This document shows positions 55,671 through 64,000 of a stretch of 64,000 bases of DNA, one piece after another. The translations under genes and the position numbers were made by a program. The notes under the pieces were generated by a model. It was not told the origin of the DNA, searched no databases, and was given only the letters and a program-made list of their open reading frames with translations. The DNA comes from Rapana venosa. Taxonomy: Eukaryota > Mollusca > Gastropoda > Neogastropoda > Muricidae. The stretch covers positions 51,146,508-51,210,507 of the forward strand of contig CM054157.1 of the NCBI GenBank assembly GCA_028751875.1. Reading direction: 5' to 3'. Position 1 is the first letter of the stretch, and each line of letters begins with the position of its first letter.

Positions 55671-56644
55671 ACTCGAAAGATTTATTCACAAAAAGGCCAT
55701 TGGCCCATACATGAAGGGGAGTTGCCAAACTGCTTAGTATTTTACTGAGAAGTAACACACAAAAACCAAAGTGTTAATGTATACTCACAACTACCACAAA
55801 AAAAAATCAGGTAAAAAAAAAAAGACTTAAGAAACCAAGATATCTCTTATTCTAAAGGCTTTACACAAATATAAAGCAAGGCTGCCACAATCTCAGGGTG
55901 ATTAGATGCCATGAGTAGACAGAATCTAAATAAATTAGGCTGTCTACTATACTTTACCGGAATGTAATTCTGTCTTACATCTTCTAATACTGGACAGCAC
56001 AGCACAAAATGAACTTCATCTTCCACTGTTTGCTTACATAATGGGCATAGCAACCTGAGGTCATCATCATCATGTTCTATATATCTAAATTTATGAACAT
56101 TTATGTCTGATACACCCAAGTCTAAACTTAGACATAATTCTTTTCAAATGTATGTCCATGTCAAGCTTTAGATAAGGTTTGACATTGTGTGAACCTATAA
56201 ATTGTCTGTACATTTGAAATCTTTCACCTGTTTTGTATATGACCACTCCACTGCTGCCAACAGCAGTCAATCAGTCTTTGGCTGAAAACCTTGATAAACT
56301 CTACAAATTCCGACACCTTGATTGAGCCAAACAAACCCAAAGCCAAGTTCACATAAACAGGTACATATTTGTGCAGCCCAGGTGCTTTTCCCCTTGACAT
56401 CTAGATCATCAAGCATCTTGTAAGACTTAAAAGGTAACCTGCACTCATCCATATGCATCAAATATCTAATGCATCTTACAGCAGCATTAATAGAGACAGG
56501 ATATCTATTGGTTTCACTATAAACAAGATCATTAGGTGTACGTCTATCTAAGCCTAAAAACTGCTTTAAAGCAAAGAGGTGTACTGATTCAAAATGCGTT
56601 ACAGCTGCATCCAGTCCCCAAATTTCCGCGCCATATAACACAGT
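55670..56644 (-). mobile_element. Outer LINE, 3' part (continues at 59828)
   Basis: Minus-strand frame 56641-56267 begins LYGAEIWGLDAAVTHFESVH and continues FLGLDRRTPNDLVYSETNRY, the C-terminal region after the RT. Next 56119-55847 contains CPLCKQTVEDEVHFVLCCPV, a zinc-knuckle-like CPLC..E.E.HF..C CP block typical of LINE C-termini. The 3' UTR ends GTGAATAAATCTTTCGAG and a (TC)n tail. It is separated from its 5' part by the LINE at 56645-59827; the codons for IFDAQIQP (59850-59866) and VLYGAEIWGL flank the insertion. Confidence 0.9.
56635..56644 (+). repeat. Target-site duplication, left copy
   Basis: ATAACACAGT, repeated at 59828-59837 on the other side of the inserted LINE. Confidence 0.85.
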
Positions 56645-59600
56645 CCGTCAGGTCAGAGACTCCCACTGCTACTGGTAACAATGTAACCCAGTACCACCTG
56701 CCACATGTGGGGAGAAAACCCAATAAAAAAATCCGACCTGGAGAGGGATGGGCTCCGCCAGGTTTGATTTGCCCAAGACACACCCATGAAAAAGACAGCC
56801 AGAATCTCCATACCGGATCGGTCGACGCCCGGGTTACCAAGGACCGCGCCTTCTGTTGCTCATCAGGACAGAGGTCGAAAGTATGCTACTGATGTAAAAC
56901 ACAGCAAAATCCGTGCCAGAAACAACACTATCATTGGCACATGGAATGTACAGACACTAAGATTGCAGGCAAAGTGGAAGAACTAAACACATGAGATGTC
57001 CAGATATCAATGGCACATCCTTGGGCTCTGCGAAGGTGAAAAACGGGGGAGAAACAACGACCCGGGAAGACCACAAATTATACTACAGTGGAAAACAGGA
57101 TAAACACGAACATGGCGGGGGTTTCTCGTTCACAAAGACACCGTAAAGGGACGGTCATGAGCTGTCGGGCCTGTGTCCAGCAGACTTATTACCATCCGCC
57201 TGAGAGCAACCCCCTTTAACATAACGTAGTACGGCATACGCCCCTACATCAGACTGCACAGATAAAGCCATAGAAGAATTTTATGACCAGCTACAAAAAG
57301 GTTTCTGAATCAAACTCCCAAAAAAAGACATCCTTTTTTGTGCAGGTGACTGGAACCCCAAAGGGTAGGAGAAGATGCATGGAAAGTTTGGGGAAAGGGC
57401 GTTTGTGGGCCACATTGCAATAACCAAACAAATGAAAGAGGTTTGAGACTCCTGGAGTTTGCCAGTAACAACCACTCCAGCTAGTGAATACACTTGGCCC
57501 ACACAAGAAATCCAAAAATGGGCCATGGCATAGCCCGAATGGAAAACACCACAACCAAATAGACTATATCATGGTGAAAAAACCGTTTCAGTCTACGTTA
57601 ACAAAGCACAGACACGAAGTTTTCCAGGGGCTGACATAGGGAGTGATCATGGGTCTTGTGATGATGACTTTCCAACTACATCTAAAGAAAATCCACAAGC
57701 GGAACAACATCAGATCAAATTTGACCTCGAGAAGCTGAAGGACCCAGAGGTAGTAGACATTTTTCAAGCAAGGATAGTGGAAAGTTTTCAGCACTCACTG
57801 TGATAAAACTCAGACATAGATTACACTGACGAATAGTTTCAATACAGCAGTGACTGAAACAGCAAACGAGCTTCTTGGCAAACACCGACCAGTCAAAAAA
57901 CCATGGGTCACACCTAACATCCTACAAACATTTTTTTTTCCGACAAGCATAGAGAGTTGAAGAAAAAGCAAAATGAAACAAAAGAAAGAGCAGAACAATA
58001 TAGGGCAGTCAACAAAAGAATCAGGAAGTCCATGACAGAGGCAAAAGAGAAATGGATCGGTGAACAGTGCCAAGACATTGAAGAGAACATCAAGAAAAAC
58101 AATATCAAGAAAGCATATCAGCTGTGAAGACCTGACTAGCGCAAAACGGGAAAAGGTTTAACAATCCAAGACAAAAATGGGAAGTGTCTCACTGACGACC
58201 AGGATATTCTGAACAGATGGACAGAATACAGCTCCGAAACCCGTATAACTATTGAACTGCAGGAATTTCCAGAAGTCCTTAATGAACCCGCAAGCAAAGA
58301 CACAGACAGTCACCCCATCCTCCGAGAAGAAGTGGAAACAGCAGTCAGATCGCTAAAAAAAGGGAAGTCAGCAGGGCTGACAACATTCCAGCTGAGTTGG
58401 GTTTAAGCTGGAGGGGAAGCCATGATCAGCATCCTACTAAGAATCTGCAACAAGATCTGGCAGACAGGAAAATGGCCAACACCATGGACACAGTCACTCA
58501 TCATCACCCCCCCAAGAAAGGAAAAACTACAACAATGTCATAATTACCGCACAATCAGCCTCATATGCCACCCAAGCAAGGTCATGCTGCAGATAATATT
58601 GAATAGACTGAACCACAAGCAGAGAACCATAATTGCTGAGGAACAAGCAGGTTTCAGAGCAGGGCGCAGCACAACAGAACAGATATTCAACCCTCAAATA
58701 CTATGTGAGGGGTACCTTCAACATCAACAAGACCTATACCATGTATTTATCGATTTTAAGAAGGCATTTGACAGGGTGGGCAAGCAGCTTTGTGGGGAAC
58801 ATAAATTTTTTACAGCATCAATGCAAACCTGATCAGAGTCATCAAACAGCTGTACAGCGAGGCCACCATGCAGTGTACTACAACAACAACATTGGAGAAT
58901 GGTTTTCGAACAACAGTTGGAGTAAGGCAGGGCTGTCTACTCTCACCCACTCTTTTCAACATCTTCCTTGAGAGAATCATGGTGATGCACTGGAACATCA
59001 TAAAGAATCAGTCAGCATGGTGGCAGAACGATCAAAAACCTCCGCTTCGCAGATGACATTGATGGAATAGCAGGGTCAGAAAAAGAGCTTGCCAGCCTAA
59101 CAGAACACCTGAATAAGGTCTCCAAAACATACGGCAAAGGAAATCAGTGCAGGAAGACCAAACTGATGACTAATAACACCAACGGCATTAGCACTGATAT
59201 CAGGGTTAATGACCAGAAGCTGGAAACAGTTTTAAAGCTTCAAGTACCTGGGAGCCATTGTATCAGACCAGGATCCAAGCCAGAAGTAGTATGCAGGACT
59301 GCACAACAATAACAGCTTTGTCAAAACTAAACACCAAACTGGAGAGATAAAAATATCTCACTTATCTCCAAGATCAGACTAATGCGCTCCCTTGTCATAT
59401 CCATATTTCTGTATGCCTGTGAATCATGGACCCTGACTGCAGATTTGGAGAAAAGAGCACAGGCAGTGGAGATGAGATGCTTTCGGAAACTCCTTGGCAT
59501 CTCCTACAAAGACCACATAAGCAACGAAAGCGTGCATAACAGAATCCAGCAAACCATTGGACCCTATGAGAACCTTCTAACAATCGTGAAAAAGCGTAAA

Positions 59601-59827
59601 CTTAAATGGTATGGGCATGTCACAAGATCCAAAGGACTTGCAAAGACAGTTTTACAAGGCACTGTCCAAGGAGGAAGAAGAAGAGGCAGACCAAGGAAGA
59701 GCTGGGGAAGATAACATCAGCAAATGGACAGGCCTAGAACTCAACAAAACTCTGAGAAAGGCAGAACAGAGAGAGGAATGGAGGGTGCCCCCACGGTCGT
59801 CAGACTACGGGACAGATAGATAGAGAG
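56645..59827 (+). mobile_element. Inner LINE (RTE-like), nearly full length, plus strand
   Basis: Inserted into the outer LINE, with a 10-bp target-site duplication. Order: 5' part with GEGWAPPGLICPRHT (about 56730-56780); endonuclease start IIGTWNVQTLRLQAKW (56931-56978), GDWNPK (about 57347), GSDHG (about 57640); RT with NYRTISLICHPSKVMLQIIL and EEQAGFRAGRSTTEQIFN (58540-58690), FIDFKKAFDRV (58747-58779), TTVGVRQGCLLSPTLFNIFL (58910-58969), FADD at 59046-59057 (intact). The C-terminus has YACESWTLTADLEKRAQAVE, KRKLKWYGHVTRS and GGRRRGRPRKSWG (to 59712). It ends in a GATAGATAGAGA tail. Frameshifts are many, some with smearing near 57000-57900. Confidence 0.92.
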
Positions 59828-59837
59828 ATAACACAGT
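59828..59837 (+). repeat. Target-site duplication, right copy
   Basis: ATAACACAGT, identical to 56635-56644. Confidence 0.85.
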
Positions 59838-62800
59838 GGGGTTGTATTTGTGCATCAAATATCTTTAATCAACAAGTCAAAAGCATTATTATTCATTAAT
59901 CGTAGTTCTTTTCAAAACAATTAACAAGCTTTTTTTACCTCGACTTGCCAGATCTTTACATACAGTTGTGAAACTAAGCTTTGTAAAAAAACAGATTCCT
60001 AGATATTTTATATACATTAATCACAGGCATGACTTTTCCATTGTACAGCCATTTATCGTGAGCAGCTAAATAACCACCTTTTCTGAATACAAACAATATT
60101 ACTCTTATTCAGATTAACCTTAAGATGAAGTGCTGTTGCAGCACTGCTTAAGCTATTCAGCTGCTGTTGTAAGCCTACAACAGTTTCAGATAGCAGGGAT
60201 GACATCACCAGCAAGCAGAAGAATAAACAATTCTGTGAAATCTTGGGGGAAAGTGGCACCATGTTTACCCTTAATAATGACTTCTATGGCTAACTCATTA
60301 ATGAAAACAGAAAACAAAAGATGGCTACATACATCACCCTGTTTGACTCCAGTGGTGCAGTATATTATGTCCGTCAGCTTAGATCCACATCTTAATCTGC
60401 TTTTGACATTCTGATACATAGCTCTCAAACAACGTAATCATTTACCCTTCACACCATTTTTCAGGAGGATAGGCCATAACAAGTTTCTATTAACAGAATC
60501 AAATGCCTTTTCAAAGTCAATAAATGCTACATAGAGCCTACGGTTATGAGCAAACTGTTTCTGGATACATGCAAGTAAAGTAACATATGATCTATAAGTG
60601 GAATACCCTGTCTTAAAACCAGCTTGGTGTTCACCTGTAATGTTTTTCTTAACCCATTCCTGTAACCTATTATTAATGATGGTAGTGTACAGCTTACTAC
60701 TTGTATCACTAAGAGAGATTCCCCTGTAGTTATTAGGGTTGTCAACATCACCTTCTTTGTGTAATGTTAGAATGATAGATTCAGTCCAGTTATCTGGAAA
60801 ATGACCATTATCAGATTTTGTTGAATAATTTTAGCAGAAAAAGTACATTTTCACCACCATTTTTTAAAGTATTTCTCCAATGATTTGATCAGGACCAGCT
60901 GCTTTATCATGTTTAAGTTTTCTAAGTGCCAATAGTATTTCATCTTTAGATATGGGACGATCAAAATCTTCCTCAGTTTCTTCATAGTCACCATCAGAGT
61001 TCATGGAGTTGTCTACTGAGTCTTTCTCTAGCAGGGTTTTGAAGTGCTGCAACCATCTGTCGACAGATATATTATTCTTTGGCAGCCTCTTTCTAAATAA
61101 AGCCTTCTTAATATTCTTCCAGAACTGGACTTGAAAAGTGATGGAAGACATCATATCTGCAAGTAATGTCTTGTTATACTCTTTCTTACTCCTTACAATT
61201 TGTATTTATATTCCCTTCTTGTGATACAGTACAAGTTTTTGTCTTCATTCTTTAACGTTTTATGGTAAGACTTCAAAAGTTTTCTGACCCTGCATTTCAT
61301 TCTTTTACATTCATTATCAAACCATGTATCATTTGATAGACTTTTATTGATATGAACCTGTTTCTTCATACACTGGTGCACTGGTGTTTATGAGATCATT
61401 AAATAAATCTAGAGCTTCATCAATGTTCTCATCAATCATCTGGAAGGCATTTAGAAATTGTTTACATATGTTCTCTTCAGAGAGATTTTCTTTATAAACT
61501 GAGAGTTTGTTTTCATCCCACACGAACTTTTCCACAACTGCTGGCTCCTCAGTTACGGTACATGTATCATATACTGGATTAATATGTAATTCAACAGGAA
61601 CGTGATCAGAATCAGAACGCTCAGCAACAAACAAACAACATGAGTCAAAAATCTGAGAGAACAAATCATCTGACACTAAAATATAAACATTAACACTGCA
61701 TCCTCCATCAGAAATGAATGTATAGCGTCCTAGCTGGTCACCATTGCATACACCATTTATAATTTGTAACCCAAGAGCAGTGCGCATATTCAATAATAAT
61801 TTACCATAATTATTGATACCAGAATCTTCAGAATTACGATTACTACTGAGAGACATGCTTTTACTATGGGAATCTGAATAAAAGTCATTTACTATATGAT
61901 AAGAAGAAAAGTTTGATGTCCTGCTGTTTTAAGTCTCCACACAGTATTATATCTACTTCATCTAATGACACCACACAATTGACTAAACATTCTTCCAGCA
62001 TAGCAATTCCATTATCATTGTCAAACACGTTATAAAATGGTGAACCTTCAGGCGGTATATACACACATACCAATAATATATTCCTTGAAGTACACAAACA
62101 GATTTGTCAAAGAGAAATACACAAATGTTAGAATAAGGAACATCCCATTTCACAAGGGCCTCTAACTCATACTTTATTAAACAAACTAACCCACCGGATC
62201 GTCTCCCTTGATGACTAACTTTAATTGCAGACTTACAAAAGGCCTTATAGCCACTAAAAACATCTGGCTGGATATTTTCCAGGAGCGTTTCTGTCAGACA
62301 TATAAAATCGAAGCTACACACATAAGATACAAAATCCCTGTCAGTGAGTTTAGAAAGCAACTCATTTACATTCCAAGATAAAAAAAGAAAACGTTTTATT
62401 TGTTTCATTTTTATTGCTATGATTCAATGTGTCTACATCATCTAAACTGACACTATCACTATTTAAATTGATGAGACTAGAAACCAAGTTAATGTTATCT
62501 CAGTACTGCCATCATCATTTATTAACACAGGCTTTTTATTGGAGGCAGCTTACAACCAGACAAATCCTGGGGGACAGATGTTAGTCCTAAGCCTAGTACA
62601 CCTTGGTCAGACCTGTCTTTGTCTTGCTTCTTAAGGCCAGTTGTGTGTCTGTCAAGCTCCATAGCACAAAGGGGGATTGCCTGTGTGACTGACTCTGGGC
62701 CACTTATGACTGGTGTAGGTTTACTTTCTGGCTTACCCTGTGAATTTCGTCTAGGGACAGATGTGTGTATATACCGGCCAAACAGCTATTCCTTTCTATG

Positions 62801-62876
62801 GAGATCATTGAGGGTCACTTTTTCTCCGTTTATTATCAGATGGTCAAAAACCATTCTTACTTGTTTCCCCTCTGTT

Positions 62877-63845
62877 CTAGCGCTCTTTAAATATGGGGTC
62901 AATTTTGCGCCTAATTTCCCTAACAGACTGAGAAATATCATCATCTACAAAAGTACTAGAGCCTTTCAGGCGAGATTTTGCCTTCATTATTCTAATCTTA
63001 TCCTGATAAAAACAGCATCTGGCAATAATAGGAGAGTTAGCTTTAGAATTGATACGGGCCACTCTATCAAACTTTACATCCTTGACATCCATTTTTTCAG
63101 AAAGAAGAATTTTCACAGCCATCTCACAGTCTGCACCACTCCCATTTGATTTCTTCTCTAAGCCATGAACAATGATGTTGTTCCGCCGTGATCGTCCTGC
63201 TTTGTCAGCCCTCTTTTCCAGCTTATCCACTCTGTTTGTCAGTTCTGTATTTGTCTGTCGTAGTTCTATGTTTTCAGTTTTGAGATTGTCCATGTCTCTT
63301 CGTAGGTCACACATTTCTTCTTTCAAAACACCAACACTGTCAACACCTGAATCTCTCTTTTGAAACTGTCCACTGTAGACTTCAACAGGTTTTCCAGCTT
63401 CACTATTTTGTCTGTCATTGTGTTCAGCGTCAGTTCCTGGGGAGTTGCTGCAGGAGAGGAATCCTGTCTGTGTTGTATGGTCGTAGGTGTGTTGGAAGCC
63501 ACCTCTGCACTGGATTTGGTCCTGCGAGAAGGCTTCCCTGCGACAGTTTGACCACCACCTGTTGTCAAGCTCGTTTGTCTCAGCTTTCGTCCTTGGCCAG
63601 TAGGTATAGGGGTGGGTGGGTCCAGGGTTAGTCTCCACGTCACCACACAGCAATAAATGTCCCCCCCCCAAAAAAAAAAGACAGGTGAGGGTCAGTCCTA
63701 ACATGACACCGTCTCGCCGGCTTTTCAGTATCAGGATGGAGGCACCCATGGCAGATTTGAATTCTGCCCGTTTCGACATGAAACAGGCAAATACTGCCGC
63801 AAATGTCCCACAGACAGCCCTGTAAAGTTGCACTGAAATTCCCAT
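62877..63845 (-). pseudogene. LINE ORF1 with N-terminal 2A motif, coiled coil and L1-ORF1-like RNA-binding part
   Basis: 322-codon frame. A hydrophobic leader (residues about 48-67, MLGLTLTCLFFLGGGHLLLC) leads into GDVETNPGP (residues 68-76), the 2A ribosome-skipping consensus D-V-E-x-N-P-G-P. Then a variable region, a coiled coil (about residues 175-215, LKEEMCDLRRDMDNLKTENI) and an RNA-binding segment RSRRNNIIVHGLEKKSN with DVKFDRVARI (residues about 218-270) like transposase-22/L1 ORF1 proteins. Between about residues 77 and 165 the better peptide lies in another frame (63616-63345: GRKLRQTSL, IVKLENLLKSTVDSFKREIQ), implying two compensating indels, the first at the GGGTGGGTGGG run near 63609. 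The true start is either 63845 or Met at residue 48 (63704). Confidence 0.8.
63618..63641 (-). other. 2A ribosome-skipping motif (DVETNPGP)
   Basis: Minus strand codons GAC GTG GAG ACT AAC CCT GGA CCC. In 2A sequences the ribosome fails to form the Gly-Pro bond and resumes at Pro, releasing the upstream peptide. The preceding residues LLLC-G fit the usual hydrophobic lead-in. 2A-like motifs are known from some APE-type LINEs of invertebrates, so the finding fits the family. Confidence 0.9.
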
Positions 63846-63975
63846 CCTCCTGATCTAACGACCTGCCAACAATGAGAAACTAAAACCATTTAAAACTAGT
63901 TACTATTTCACAAAAATACTGGAGCAATTTCAGTACGTTTTCTCCTTCACATCACGTGATGACCCCCCCCCCCCC

Positions 63976-64000
63976 AGGTAGAGAGAGAGAGAGAGAGAGA
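63976..64000 (+). repeat. (GA)n microsatellite at window end
   Basis: GA run continuing beyond the window; a poly-C run (63963-63975) precedes it. Confidence 0.9.

Larger units (their letters stand above)
59828..63966 (-). mobile_element. Outer LINE, 5' part: 5' UTR, ORF1, endonuclease and RT
   Basis: Minus strand. 5' UTR about 63966-63850, preceded by a (GA)n run. ORF1 from 63845 (separate entry). Endonuclease in pieces: FLFLSWNVNELLSKLTD and FICLTETLLENIQP (62390-62270), SHQGRRSGGLVCLI, VCVYIPPEGSPFYN (about 62065), DEVDIILCGDL (about 61955), SDSDHVPVELH (about 61615-61583). RT: KLKHDKAAGPDQIIGE (about 60910-60870), a TGVKQGDVCSHLLFSVFINE block (about 60350-60290), LLAGD in place of the ADD box (60215-60204), KVNLNKSNI. 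Continues across the inner LINE to 55670. At least six frame breaks: dead as written. Confidence 0.9.

Overview
This is animal nuclear DNA, most likely from a lophotrochozoan and probably a gastropod mollusc. That is an inference from the mixture of RTE-, L2/CR1- and Jockey-like LINEs, a LINE ORF1 carrying a 2A motif, tRNA/5S-headed SINEs and very many microsatellites. There are no operons, prokaryotic genes or CRISPR arrays.

The one host gene I can support is a TRIM37 orthologue on the minus strand, spread over at least 27 kb. Eight exons were found by protein similarity, splice sites and reading phase: 53638-53516, 41599-41407, 37526-37445, 36482-36406, 32382-32134, 31228-31165, 29287-29233 and 26725-26532. 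They encode the end of the B-box region, part of the coiled coil, the whole MATH/TRAF-like domain and the start of the acidic Ser-rich tail. The RING and most B-box exons, one coiled-coil exon and the 3' exons were not found. The introns hold LINEs, SINEs, triplet repeats and a perfect 34-bp-arm palindrome.

Region by region. 1-21801 looks like unpolished long-read sequence: recognisable LINEs and SINEs are broken by indels every few dozen bases, and 1-5417 recurs exactly at 16385-21801 (offset 16384, i.e. 2^14) just before a 500-N gap (21802-22301). 22302-33500 is clean: an L2/CR1-like LINE, several SINEs, microsatellites and four TRIM37 exons. 33500-34700 and especially 41930-51900 show a strange 'smearing', in which bases are replaced by their neighbour and homopolymers proliferate; recognisable repeats inside prove that the sequence is corrupted. 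34700-41900 is mostly clean (triplet repeats, an RTE-like LINE, three exons). 51900-53500 holds the 5' half of an L2-like LINE and the most upstream exon. 53700-55100 holds tRNA-SINEs. 55670-63966 is one LINE (minus) interrupted by a second, nearly full-length LINE (plus) with a perfect 10-bp target-site duplication. The outer LINE's ORF1 begins with a hydrophobic leader ending in a canonical 2A ribosome-skipping motif.

All LINE copies seen here carry frameshifts or substitutions in this assembly, so none looks active as written. The points most worth following are the 2A-bearing LINE, the duplicated splice acceptors at TRIM37 exon 31228-31165, the tRNA/5S chimeric SINE family, and the assembly artefacts, which would mislead any automatic annotation.
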